In this document: one piece after another, positions 15,528 to 24,399 of the stretch
How the letters are laid out: every line of letters starts with the position of its first letter
How positions within the stretch are numbered: the first letter of the stretch is position 1
From: Occallatibacter savannae
GTDB lineage: Bacteria > Acidobacteriota > Terriglobia > Terriglobales > Acidobacteriaceae
Assembly: GCF_003131205.1 (NCBI RefSeq)
Contig: NZ_QFFY01000004.1
Location: forward strand, 434,001-498,000
Length of the DNA: 64,000 bases
Reading direction: 5' to 3'
Position numbers and translations under genes: made by a program
The notes under the pieces: model-generated
What the model was told of the DNA's origin: nothing
Database searches by the model: none
The model's input: the letters and a program-made list of their open reading frames with translations, nothing else

Positions 15528-16751
15528 GTGAACAAGCCTACGCAAGGGACCGTAACGATCGATGGCCGGACCGTTCCCATGGAGGGAGAGCGCAATCTGC
15601 TCGAGCTTATCCGCAAGGCCGACATTGATTTACCGACCTTCTGCTATCACTCGGAACTCAGCGTCTACGGGGCATGCCGTCTCTGCCTTGTTGATGTGGA
15701 TGGCCGCGGCATCATGGGCGCCTGTTCCACGCCTCCAGAGCCGGGCCTGAGGGTGAAGACAACTACACAGGAGATTCGCGAGATTCGCCGCATCGCGGTG
15801 GAACTGCTTCTTGCGAATCACGATCAGCAATGTCCAACTTGTCCGCGTAGCGCAAACTGCCAGCTGCAGTCGCTTGCACAGCGTCTCGGAATCCGGAAAG
15901 TTCGGTTCAAACCGGTACATGAGCCTGTGCCGCTCGACGAGTCCTCGCCATCGCTGATCCGCGACCCAAACAAGTGCGTCCTCTGTGGTGATTGCGTCCG
16001 AGTTTGCTCTGAGATTCAGGGCATCGGCGCAATCGACTTCGCTCATCGCGGGCACGACGTGATGGTGAAGCCCGCCTTCGGAAAGCAGCTCGGCGAGGTG
16101 GAATGCGTTAACTGCGGTCAGTGCGCGAGCGTATGCCCAACGGGCGCGCTCACACCGAAGCCTGAAGTGGATCAGGTGTGGTCGCTGCTCGCTGATCCCA
16201 CCAAGAACGTAGTCGTGCAGATTGCGCCGGCCGTCCGCGTCGGTCTGGGCGAGTGTTTCGGGCTCAAACCCGGCGAGATTACGACCGGGCGTATCGTTGC
16301 CGCGCTTCGGCATCTTGGATTCGACCAGGTCTACGATACTTCTTTCGCCGCCGACCTTACGGTCTCAGAAGATACCCCGCACGAGAAAGAACTCGAAGGC
16401 GCCTCGCTCGATGCTGTGATTCCGTTCTCGAATCTGTTTCGCCGCGTACTCGATTCCGGAGAGGACATCATCAGCCACGACATTCGATACGACCGCAGCA
16501 TTCTGAATACCAACATCTTCGTTATTGAACCGCACACCGTTCTGTGCGGCACATTCCAGGACATCACCGAGCCGATCTTTCAGAAGGAGCAAATAATCGA
16601 GCGGGCCCGCGATGTGATTCAGAAGAACTTGAAAACCGTCCAGCAGATCGCCTATCTGCTCGGCGAGAATGCCGCCGAATCCGAAATCACTCTCAACTCC
16701 ATCGTTCGTTCCTTCAGCCCCGAGGACATGAACGGCAAGGGACTGAAGTGA
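15528..16751 (+). CDS. HydA-like iron-sulfur protein fused to a PAS tail, no H-cluster
   Basis: The 407-residue product starts at GTG 15528. Residues 8-75 are a plant-type [2Fe-2S] domain (C39, C50, C53, C66); H98/C102/C105/C111 form the His-Cys3 [4Fe-4S] site; C150-C160 and C193-C203 are two ferredoxin clusters. Residues 224-280 match the first 55 residues of the [FeFe] hydrogenase catalytic domain (NVVVQIAPAVRVGLGECFGL to AADLTVSED). The protein then jumps to a PAS-like domain (about 293-370) and a tail NLKTVQQIAYLLGENAAES like those at the end of sensory HydS hydrogenases. The H-cluster cysteine motifs are absent, so no hydrogenase activity is expected. Its stop overlaps the phosphatase start (GTGA). 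Confidence 0.85.
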   Translation: MNKPTQGTVTIDGRTVPMEGERNLLELIRKADIDLPTFCYHSELSVYGACRLCLVDVDGRGIMGACSTPPEPGLRVKTTTQEIREIRRIAVELLLANHDQQCPTCPRSANCQLQSLAQRLGIRKVRFKPVHEPVPLDESSPSLIRDPNKCVLCGDCVRVCSEIQGIGAIDFAHRGHDVMVKPAFGKQLGEVECVNCGQCASVCPTGALTPKPEVDQVWSLLADPTKNVVVQIAPAVRVGLGECFGLKPGEITTGRIVAALRHLGFDQVYDTSFAADLTVSEDTPHEKELEGASLDAVIPFSNLFRRVLDSGEDIISHDIRYDRSILNTNIFVIEPHTVLCGTFQDITEPIFQKEQIIERARDVIQKNLKTVQQIAYLLGENAAESEITLNSIVRSFSPEDMNGKGLK

Positions 16752-17935
16752 AAGCCACTGGGGAAAGCTTCATCGAGATCGACTACTGCCAGCGCGCCAA
16801 GGATGGCCAGTTGATCTCGGGCGATGTGTTCCTCTCTGAGAAGGTCAAGGAGGAAGGCCGCATCGTCTCGGTTCTTTCCGACGGCCTCGGTAGCGGTGTG
16901 AAGGCAAGCGTTCTCGCCACCATGACTGCAACTATGGCCCTGAAATTCACGGCGAGTCCGATGGACATCCGATCCTCTGCCGAGATCATCATGGATACAC
17001 TGCCCACATGCAGCGTGCGCAAAATCAGCTACTCTACCTTTACCGTTGTCGATATTGCCGCGACTGGCGAGACACGCATCATTGAACACGGAAACCCGCC
17101 TTTCCTTCTCATCCGGCCAGATGGCGAAGCGTCGATTATCAAGAACGAACTTCGGCCCGAGCGCTGGCACGATCGCGTGATCAGCTGTTCCAGCTTTGAC
17201 GCCCAGCGAGAGGATCGCATCGTGTTTTTCTCCGATGGAATATCGCAGGCCGGCATGGGCGAGTTCAAAACGCCATTCGGCTGGGGCGTTCCGGACGTCG
17301 AGAAATACGTTCGCAATGAGATTCGGGAGCATCCCCACATCTCCGCTCGCGAACTGTCCCGCCAACTCGTCGCGCGTGCCGAACAGATCGACGGTCTCTC
17401 AGCGAAGGACGACATCACTTGCGGCATCGTCTACTTCCGCAGTCCCCGGCAGCTTCTCGTCCTCACCGGCGCTCCCTTCAACCGCGCCCACGACAACGAC
17501 CTCGCCCGCATGGCTGAAAAAGCACCAGGACGCAAAGTGATCTGCGGCGGCACTACCGCTAACATCATCTCCCGCCAACTCAATCGTCCCATCCACATTG
17601 ACATGCGCCAGGCCCGCGACTCTCGCGTTCCCCCTTCAGCAAAGATGGACGGCTTCGACCTGGTTACGGAGGGAATTCTCACGCTGGGCGAGGTGCTTCG
17701 TCTGCTCGAGGAAGACATCGCCCCCGAAGAACTGAGGTCCAACGCAGCTGTCCGTCTCACCGCGATGCTTCTTGATAGCGATGAGATCAAATTCGGGGTT
17801 GGGACCCGCATCAACGAAGCCCATCAGGACCCGAACGTTCCCGTCGACCTCGAACTGCGCCGTAATATCGTTCGCCGCATCGCCCAGGGACTCGAGACTA
17901 AGCACATGAAGCGCGTCAGTATCCAGTACCTGTAG
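16748..17935 (+). CDS. SpoIIE-type serine phosphatase of hydrogenase clusters
   Basis: The 395-residue product has a PP2C/SpoIIE domain in its first 230 residues (SGDVFLSEKV, SVLSDGLGSGVKASVLATM, FFSDGISQAGMG, KDDITCGIV), keeping the metal-binding aspartates. The C-terminal 160 residues (RKVICGGTTANIISRQL, DGFDLVTEGILTLGEVLRLLEE) are typical of phosphatases encoded beside sensory [FeFe] hydrogenases in Clostridia. It should dephosphorylate an unknown protein, perhaps an anti-sigma antagonist, in response to redox state; that is inference from context. It starts at a GTG overlapping the stop of the iron-sulfur/PAS gene, so the two are translationally coupled. Confidence 0.88.
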   Translation: MKATGESFIEIDYCQRAKDGQLISGDVFLSEKVKEEGRIVSVLSDGLGSGVKASVLATMTATMALKFTASPMDIRSSAEIIMDTLPTCSVRKISYSTFTVVDIAATGETRIIEHGNPPFLLIRPDGEASIIKNELRPERWHDRVISCSSFDAQREDRIVFFSDGISQAGMGEFKTPFGWGVPDVEKYVRNEIREHPHISARELSRQLVARAEQIDGLSAKDDITCGIVYFRSPRQLLVLTGAPFNRAHDNDLARMAEKAPGRKVICGGTTANIISRQLNRPIHIDMRQARDSRVPPSAKMDGFDLVTEGILTLGEVLRLLEEDIAPEELRSNAAVRLTAMLLDSDEIKFGVGTRINEAHQDPNVPVDLELRRNIVRRIAQGLETKHMKRVSIQYL

Positions 17936-17982
17936 GCGTTGAAATCTCAGCTCCGGATCGCCCTGATCTCTTGTTGCAGCCT

Positions 17983-20292
17983 TTATTTCTCGACCACAGC
18001 GCGCATCCAGTAGTTCTTTTCGGCGTCAACCTCGATGCCGTGCACCTCCCGTTCGAAACCGGGAAACTGTTTTCCGAACTGCTCCATTGCGAGGATGAGT
18101 TTAATAACGGGGGACTCTGAACTTCCAAGGCGCTCTCCCGGCATCGACATGGGAATACCGGGCGGATACGGAACGAGCATCGCCGCAGCGATCCTACCTG
18201 CCATCTCCCGGAAGGGAAGCCGTTCCGTTTCCCGGCAAACAAGTTTTTGGTAGGTCTGCCAAGGGGTCAGAACGGGATCGAAATCCTCATCGCAGGCTGC
18301 ATTTACCAGGCCCGCAAGATCGAGGTCGATCATAGCGCGGTGCATTTCGTCTGAAAGTTCTCTCAGAGTGAGGTCGCGATAACGGACGGGAAACCGCTGG
18401 ACGAGTTCGGGGAGAGCTTCATCGAGAGTCGCGTCGGAGTCGTAGAGGCGTTTGAACTCGAACAGATTTTCCAGAAGGCTGCCCCACTTGCCTTTCGAAG
18501 TTCCAACGGAGAAGAGCACTAGAACCGTGTAGTCACCCGTACGAGCAATCTCGACTCGACGGGAATCAAGAAACTCGGTAAGGATGGCGGCTGGGATTCC
18601 CCATTTTCCCATCACCCCCTGTGCGTTGACGCCGGGTGTCAGAATGGTCACCTTGGTCGGGTCGAGCATGCAGTAGTCGTCGGGGGAATCGGGGTCGTTG
18701 AAGCCGTGCCATTCCTCTCCTCGCTTGAGAGTCCAGCACCCGGGCTCTGTTTTCAGGAGCTCATCTTCAGCATCCTCAAACAGGATCTTCTGGCCGGAGC
18801 CTGGATCAACGACGCTATCGGGCTGAAACAGCCGGAAGAACCAGCCGTCTCCGTTCTCAGCTTCAGCACGCAACCGGTGAGCGACCGAACTCATTGCCTG
18901 ACGGAAGCTGATGGCATCCGCCAGGGTTTCGTCCATCAGAGTCGGACCGGCGGGGTCGTCCATCATCGCCGCGGCTACATCAAGAGACGCAATCAGGGGA
19001 TAGAAGGGCGATGTGGTTCCGTGCATCATGAAGGCTTCGTTGAACTGATCGAACTCGAGCGAACCGCGCTCCGAAAGCTTGACATGGATCATCGATCCCA
19101 TCGAGAACGCGGCAAGCATCTTGTGGGTCGATTGGACGGAGAAGATTGTGGGGCGATTTTCCATCTCGTCGGGTACGCCCATCGCATAACGTTCGCGATA
19201 GAGAGGGTGAAATTTGGCATATGCGTACCAAGCCTCGTCAAAGTGGACGCGAGCGACGGAATTGCTAAGCTGCCCAACCACTTCATTGACGTTGTAGCAA
19301 AGGCCGTCATAGGTCGAATTGGTGACCACCGCGTATGTTGGTTGCTGAGAGCGGGCGCCCGGCGAGAAGGGGCTGCGCGCAATCAGGTCCTTCACTGATT
19401 GGGATGAAAAACGCGCCAGCGGGACAAGACCAATCATGCCGTAACCATTGCGAGTTGGCTTGAAGTACACCGGGCGCGCGCCAGTGACGGTAAGGGAGTG
19501 GCAAATCGACTTGTGACAGTTTGCGTCTGCCAGGACTATGTCGTCCTGTGCGATCACTCCGTGGCCGACGATCTGGTTTGAGGTACTCGAACCTCCCAGG
19601 ACGTAGAAGGTCCAGTCGGCGCCGAAGATGCGCGCCGCGTTGCGCTCGGAATCGCCCGGAGGCCCGATATGGTCCAGCCAGGAGCCCAGAGGGGCTGATG
19701 AAATACCGAGGTCTGAGCGCAGCAGGTTCTCTCCGAAGAAGCGATGAAACTCCTGTCCTACTGGGTGCTTAAGGAACGCAACACCGCCCATATGTCCCGG
19801 CGCATCCCAGGAGTAGGCCGACTGGTCGTTGTATTTCAGCAGCTCACGAAAATACGGGGGAAGCAGTTGCTCATGATACCTTTCGATGGCCGTATCGAGA
19901 CGAGAAGCGATAAAAGCCGGAGTGTCTCCGAAAAGGTGGATGTATTCGTACACCTGCTTGATCACTTCCAGCGGTAGTTCCGAGACCAGAGTTCGGTCCG
20001 CGATCAAGAAGATGGGGACCTTTTTGTTGCGGTGACGGACATTGCGAATGATCTCGAGCGCTGCACGCTCCTCGAACTGCGACTCGTGCTCCAGGTCCCA
20101 GTCAAGGAGGACCGCGGAATAGCTAGGGTCGGAAGTCACGAGAGAAAGGCCATCGTCCGGGGAGGTGGTACGAACAACCTCGTATCCTTCCTCGCCAATT
20201 GCGTTCACAAGCCGCTCCATGGCGCGATCCGAGACAGAATCAGTCTGTCCAACCTCACTGGCAATCAACAATACCCAACGTTTTTCAGTCAT
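17983..20292 (-). CDS. Orn/Lys/Arg decarboxylase, inducible type
   Basis: The 769-residue product is the long, acid-inducible type of fold-III PLP decarboxylase. It has an N-terminal receiver-like wing domain (about 1-140), the PLP domain with SAYSWDAPGHMGGVAF, HFDEAWYAY and the PLP lysine K391 in SVQSTHKML, and the C-terminal domain. The length is closest to the arginine decarboxylase AdiA or the lysine enzymes (about 710-760); the substrate cannot be fixed by eye. The reaction consumes a proton and makes agmatine, cadaverine or putrescine, useful in acid soil. An in-frame extension to 20466 has no support. It is convergent with the phosphatase gene, and no antiporter is adjacent. Confidence 0.88.
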   Translation of the reverse strand: MTEKRWVLLIASEVGQTDSVSDRAMERLVNAIGEEGYEVVRTTSPDDGLSLVTSDPSYSAVLLDWDLEHESQFEERAALEIIRNVRHRNKKVPIFLIADRTLVSELPLEVIKQVYEYIHLFGDTPAFIASRLDTAIERYHEQLLPPYFRELLKYNDQSAYSWDAPGHMGGVAFLKHPVGQEFHRFFGENLLRSDLGISSAPLGSWLDHIGPPGDSERNAARIFGADWTFYVLGGSSTSNQIVGHGVIAQDDIVLADANCHKSICHSLTVTGARPVYFKPTRNGYGMIGLVPLARFSSQSVKDLIARSPFSPGARSQQPTYAVVTNSTYDGLCYNVNEVVGQLSNSVARVHFDEAWYAYAKFHPLYRERYAMGVPDEMENRPTIFSVQSTHKMLAAFSMGSMIHVKLSERGSLEFDQFNEAFMMHGTTSPFYPLIASLDVAAAMMDDPAGPTLMDETLADAISFRQAMSSVAHRLRAEAENGDGWFFRLFQPDSVVDPGSGQKILFEDAEDELLKTEPGCWTLKRGEEWHGFNDPDSPDDYCMLDPTKVTILTPGVNAQGVMGKWGIPAAILTEFLDSRRVEIARTGDYTVLVLFSVGTSKGKWGSLLENLFEFKRLYDSDATLDEALPELVQRFPVRYRDLTLRELSDEMHRAMIDLDLAGLVNAACDEDFDPVLTPWQTYQKLVCRETERLPFREMAGRIAAAMLVPYPPGIPMSMPGERLGSSESPVIKLILAMEQFGKQFPGFEREVHGIEVDAEKNYWMRAVVEK

Positions 20293-20697
20293 CCATACCT
20301 CGCGCCCGATTTTCGACAGATACGTGCAGGAGCAGTTGTCGTTGTGGTGGACGCTTCTTAAAGAATAGCAATGGAATGTTCCGGATCCGGGTTTGACCGA
20401 TCGTGTGCCCGGCGAGAGAGCGAGGATTAACACGTTCTTGATGTAAGGAGAAACGACGGGTCGCACGCTGGCACCCGGCTGGAATGCTGATGCTACTTTG
20501 CCAGCTCAGCAGGTGCGGGCCAGCTCTTCGCGGCGAAATCTCTCGCGAGAACTATTGGCTTGACCGCCCACCCAGTGCACGCGGCGAGAAGTTGCTAGGA
20601 AAAACCCTTGCACGCCCACGGACGGGCGGCTCCTTCTTGCTCCTGGAGCGTGTGCGCGGGTGCAATCAAGCCTCCGGAACCTGAGAGTACGCATCTC
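20293..20697. other. divergent intergenic region
   Basis: This region lies between the decarboxylase (leftward) and the glycosyltransferase (rightward), so it must hold both promoters. A TTGACC is present near 20,560 on the plus strand, but no convincing -10 follows. No gene or repeat is recognised. Confidence 0.4.
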
Positions 20698-21882
20698 ATG
20701 ATCGTGCTTGAACAATTCACATCAGTGAAACGATGTTCCGTGCTGTGTTTTTCGCACCTGAGGTGGAACTTCGTCTACCAAAGGCCCCAGCACCTACTCT
20801 CGCGCTGTCAAAAGATGTGTGACGTCCATTTCTGGGAAGAGCCTGTCTACAGGTCTCTTGAGACACCCGAACTGCAGATTGTGACCGATGCTTCCGGCTT
20901 ACGGGTTGTAACTCCTCAGCTGCCGGAAGCTGTTGAAAGGGCGGTCGCTTTCAACCTGGAGCAGAAGTTACTCGATGAATATCTGAAGCGCGAGAAGATC
21001 ACGGAGTTTATCAGCTGGTACTACACCCCCATGGCGCTCGCTTTCTCTTCTCAGTTGTCGCCCCGCGTTGTGGTGTACGACTGCATGGATGAGCTTTCAG
21101 CATTCCAAGGGGCGCCTCCGGAGCTCATCGGCATGGAGGATCGGCTTTTCGCTCGTGCGGACATCGTCTTTACTGGTGGCGCGAGTTTGCATGAAGAGAA
21201 GCGAATGCAGCATCGCAACGTGCATCTGTTTCCAAGCAGCATCGATCGAGAACATTTTGCGGCGGCTCGCCTTCCCCTGAAGGATCCTGTAGATCAATCA
21301 GGAATAGCCCACCCAAGAGTCGGCTACTATGGCGTGCTGGACGAGCGGCTGGATCAGCTACTGCTTCGGGAAGTCGCGGAACATAACTCGGATATTCACC
21401 TCGTTCTGGTTGGGCCAATTGCAAAGATCGATCCTAACCTGTTGCCCAAGGCGCCTAACATCCACTATCTCGGGCAGAAGAGCTATCAGGAGTTGCCGCA
21501 GTACGTGGGCAACTGGGATGTGGCGATGCTCCCCTTTGCGCAAAACGCATCGACCAGGTTCATCAGTCCCACTAAGACTCCGGAGTATCTAGCGGCAGGC
21601 AAGCCTGTGGTGTCGACACCGATCCGGGATGTAGTTCGGCCATATGGTGAGCTCGGGCTTGTCGAAATAGCAGGAGACGCTCAAGCGTTCAGCGAAGCAA
21701 TACGTGCGTGCCTGGACCGAAAGGACGACCAGTGGCGTTCGCGGGTGGATCAATTTATCGGAGAAATGTCCTGGGACAGGACTTTTGAACGGATGTGGAA
21801 CGAGATCGGGCGATGCATGCAAGCCAACAGTATGCCCGGCGATAGCGATGTGTGTTTGAGGCGTGGGGAATCCTATGTTTGA
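20698..21882 (+). CDS. GT4-like glycosyltransferase
   Basis: The 394-residue product has two Rossmann-like halves. The N-terminal half opens SVLCFSHLRWNFVYQRPQHLLSR, a signature of glycosyltransferases often found with UDP-galactopyranose mutase; the C-terminal half has RVGYYGVLDERLD, VLVGPIAKIDPNLLPKAPNI and the donor-binding region KTPEYLAAGKPVVSTPIRDV. The ATG at 20698 is the natural start; upstream frame extension looks non-coding. It overlaps glf by 8 bases, so it probably transfers galactofuranose or a linked sugar to a surface glycan. Acceptor unknown. No membrane segment. Confidence 0.85.
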   Translation: MIVLEQFTSVKRCSVLCFSHLRWNFVYQRPQHLLSRCQKMCDVHFWEEPVYRSLETPELQIVTDASGLRVVTPQLPEAVERAVAFNLEQKLLDEYLKREKITEFISWYYTPMALAFSSQLSPRVVVYDCMDELSAFQGAPPELIGMEDRLFARADIVFTGGASLHEEKRMQHRNVHLFPSSIDREHFAAARLPLKDPVDQSGIAHPRVGYYGVLDERLDQLLLREVAEHNSDIHLVLVGPIAKIDPNLLPKAPNIHYLGQKSYQELPQYVGNWDVAMLPFAQNASTRFISPTKTPEYLAAGKPVVSTPIRDVVRPYGELGLVEIAGDAQAFSEAIRACLDRKDDQWRSRVDQFIGEMSWDRTFERMWNEIGRCMQANSMPGDSDVCLRRGESYV

Positions 21883-23065
21883 TTATCTGATTGTCGGAGC
21901 TGGTTTCGCAGGCAGTGTACTGGCGGAGAGGTTGTCATCTCAGCTCGATGCGAGCATTTTGCTGGTGGATAAGAGAAACCATGTCGGCGGAAATGCATAC
22001 GACTGTTACAACGAAGCGGGAATCCTGGTGCACAGGTATGGCCCGCACATTTTTCACACAAATTCTGAACGAGTGTTCGAATATCTATCCCGCTTCACCG
22101 CGTGGCGGCCGTACGAACACCGGGTACTTGCAAGCGTCGATGGCCAGTTGGTGTCGATGCCGATCAATGCAAACACGCTGAATAAGCTTTACGGTCTGAA
22201 CCTGAGTTGCCGTCAAGTTGATGAATTTCTCGCAGAGCTGGCGGAACCATGTGAGATTCGCAGCTCGAGAGACGTTGTGGTGAACCGAGTTGGACAGGAA
22301 CTGTATGAAAAGTTCTTTCGAAACTATACGCGCAAACAGTGGGGGATTGATCCCTCCGAACTGGATGCGAGCGTGACAGCTCGAGTGCCTGTCCGGACTA
22401 GCCGCGACGATCGCTACTTCACAGATCGATTTCAGGCGATGCCCCTTCACGGCTACACGAGGATGTTCGACCGAATGCTAGCCCATCCGAATATTCGCAT
22501 TCTTCTGAACACTGACTATCGCGATATCGTCGATGAGGTTGAGTGCAGGGAAGTGATTTTTACCGGGCCTGTGGACGAGTATTTCGACTACTGCTACGGA
22601 AGGCTGCCCTATCGCTCGCTTCACTTTGAACATCAGACCCATGATCGCCAGCTCTATCAATCCGCGGCAGTCATCAATTATCCAAATGAGCATGCATACA
22701 CGCGCGTGACGGAGTTCAAATATCTCACAGGACAAGAGCACCCCAAGACAAGCATTGTCTTCGAATACCCGCGCAGCGAGGGCGATCCATACTACCCGAT
22801 TCCGAAGGCGGAGAACGCCCAACTCTACGCGCGATACAAAGAGCTCGCGGATACGCTGGATGATGTTCACTTCACCGGCCGGCTTGGAACCTACAAGTAC
22901 TACAACATGGACCAGGTAGTTGCTCAGTCACTGAGCCTCTTCGAAAAACTGAAGGCTAAGCGTGCACGTTCGCTACCTTCACGTCCGGTGGTGGTGTTGT
23001 CTTCAGAGCTTGACGCTGTGCGACCGCCTTCGTCGATGCGGGAAGAGCCCGACGAGGCAGCCTGA
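21875..23065 (+). CDS. glf: UDP-galactopyranose mutase
   Basis: The 396-residue product has an N-terminal FAD-binding Rossmann motif (DYLIVGAGFAGSVLAERL), VDKRNHVGGNAYD, RYGPHIFHT, the conserved YTRKQWG stretch and the C-terminal signature FTGRLGTYKYYNMDQVV. The enzyme interconverts UDP-galactopyranose and UDP-galactofuranose using reduced FAD. It overlaps the upstream glycosyltransferase and is followed 4 bases later by the GH1-like gene, giving a three-gene sugar operon. About 30 Ser/Pro/Arg-rich residues at the C-terminus go beyond the usual family length of 370-390. Confidence 0.95.
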   Translation: MFDYLIVGAGFAGSVLAERLSSQLDASILLVDKRNHVGGNAYDCYNEAGILVHRYGPHIFHTNSERVFEYLSRFTAWRPYEHRVLASVDGQLVSMPINANTLNKLYGLNLSCRQVDEFLAELAEPCEIRSSRDVVVNRVGQELYEKFFRNYTRKQWGIDPSELDASVTARVPVRTSRDDRYFTDRFQAMPLHGYTRMFDRMLAHPNIRILLNTDYRDIVDEVECREVIFTGPVDEYFDYCYGRLPYRSLHFEHQTHDRQLYQSAAVINYPNEHAYTRVTEFKYLTGQEHPKTSIVFEYPRSEGDPYYPIPKAENAQLYARYKELADTLDDVHFTGRLGTYKYYNMDQVVAQSLSLFEKLKAKRARSLPSRPVVVLSSELDAVRPPSSMREEPDEAA

Positions 23066-23069
23066 AGGT

Positions 23070-24398
23070 ATGAGGATCGAGAATAGAGCGGAACCGCTCG
23101 TGCACGTGCCCGACCCGCTTACAGGCGATAAGTCGATCGCAGTGTGGGGCGGGGTGGAGTGCACCTGCAATCGCGTCGGTGATCGCTACTTCGATCAGCT
23201 TGATCTATCCAGGCACCATGAACGCTCCGGCGACCTGGAAGCGATTGCCTCGCTGGGTATCGGTACGCTACGGGTCGGCATTCCATGGGAGCGGCACGAG
23301 CGAGATCCGAAGTGGGTGAACTCCGATGCTCGTTTCGAGATGATGCGGAGCATCGGAATCCGTCCGATCGCCGGCCTGGTTCACCACGGCAGCGGTCCTG
23401 CACACACAAGTCTCCTGGATCCCAGATTCCCGGATTTGCTTGCTGATTATGCGGCGCAGGTGGCGCAACGGTATCCGTGGATTGACGCGTACACGCCGGT
23501 GAACGAGCCGCATACAACGGCGAGGTTCAGCGGGCTTTACGGTGTCTGGTATCCGCATCACACCAGCCAGACCAGCTATTTGCGTGCCTTGCTCAATCAA
23601 GTGAGGGGCACTGTGCTGAGCATGCGGAGAGTTCGCGAGATCCATCCGGAAGCAAATTTGATCACGACGGAAGACGTAGGGTTCACGTCGGGCACGGAGG
23701 AGCTTCGGCAGGTGTGGTCGCTTCTAAATCTGCGCCGTTGGCTCCTAATCGATTTGCTTTGCGGTGCGGTCGGACCCGAGCACCCCATGTACGCTTACAT
23801 GGTGCTCAGAGGCATTGCACCAAGCGAGATTCTCTGGTTTCGGGACAATCCGTGCCCGCCAGATGTCATTGGGATCAACTACTACGTGACGAGCGATCGG
23901 TATCTCGATCATCGAGTAGAGTGCTATCCGGCTGACCGCGGTTCTGCTGAAGGGCGTTTTGTCGATGTCGAAGCGGTGAGAGCGCCGTCAGGTGTCTTCA
24001 GCGGATTCGAAGGGGTGCTGATCGATGCGTGGGAACGCTATCGAATCCCGGTGGCCATTTCAGAGGTGCACCTGGGAGGCACGACCGACGACCAGATTCG
24101 ATGGGCGGCCGAGGCTTGGAACGGTGTGATGAAGGCGCGCAAGCAAGGGGCGAGTTGTGCTGCCATCACTTTCTGGGCGCTGCTCGGCTCCTTCTACTGG
24201 GACAAACTGGTCACCTGCGAGAACGGGCATTACGAGCACGGAGCTTTCGATCTTCGCGACGGTGTGCCGGTTGCTACGGAACTGGCGGGCGTTATAAGGG
24301 AGCTGGCAGCCGGCGGCACGCCACGCCATCCGGCATTAGCGCGAGCCGGATGGTGGCGCAACGAGGACAGGTTCTGCTTCTATAAAGAAGCAGCCTGA
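23070..24398 (+). CDS. GH1-like glycoside hydrolase
   Basis: The 442-residue product resembles the family 1 glycosidase domain, including the version fused to RfbD-like reductases. It has AVWGGVECTCNRVGDRYFDQL, GIGTLRVGIPWERHE, the acid/base site YTPVNEPHT (E about 146) and PPDVIGINYYVTSDRYLDHR. The nucleophile position reads AISEVHLGG (E about 332) instead of the usual TENG, so the active site is altered but may still have a glutamate. It lies 4 bases after glf and so may process a galactofuranose glycan or nucleotide sugar; that is inference. No signal peptide, so probably cytosolic. Its stop is one base from that of the convergent GH2 gene. Confidence 0.8.
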   Translation: MRIENRAEPLVHVPDPLTGDKSIAVWGGVECTCNRVGDRYFDQLDLSRHHERSGDLEAIASLGIGTLRVGIPWERHERDPKWVNSDARFEMMRSIGIRPIAGLVHHGSGPAHTSLLDPRFPDLLADYAAQVAQRYPWIDAYTPVNEPHTTARFSGLYGVWYPHHTSQTSYLRALLNQVRGTVLSMRRVREIHPEANLITTEDVGFTSGTEELRQVWSLLNLRRWLLIDLLCGAVGPEHPMYAYMVLRGIAPSEILWFRDNPCPPDVIGINYYVTSDRYLDHRVECYPADRGSAEGRFVDVEAVRAPSGVFSGFEGVLIDAWERYRIPVAISEVHLGGTTDDQIRWAAEAWNGVMKARKQGASCAAITFWALLGSFYWDKLVTCENGHYEHGAFDLRDGVPVATELAGVIRELAAGGTPRHPALARAGWWRNEDRFCFYKEAA

Positions 24399-24399
24399 G

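Noticed and set aside
15528..16751. A functional [FeFe] hydrogenase catalytic subunit
   Set aside because: The H-cluster cysteine motifs (TSCCPxW-type and later ones) are absent; the sequence jumps from the first part of the domain to a PAS domain.
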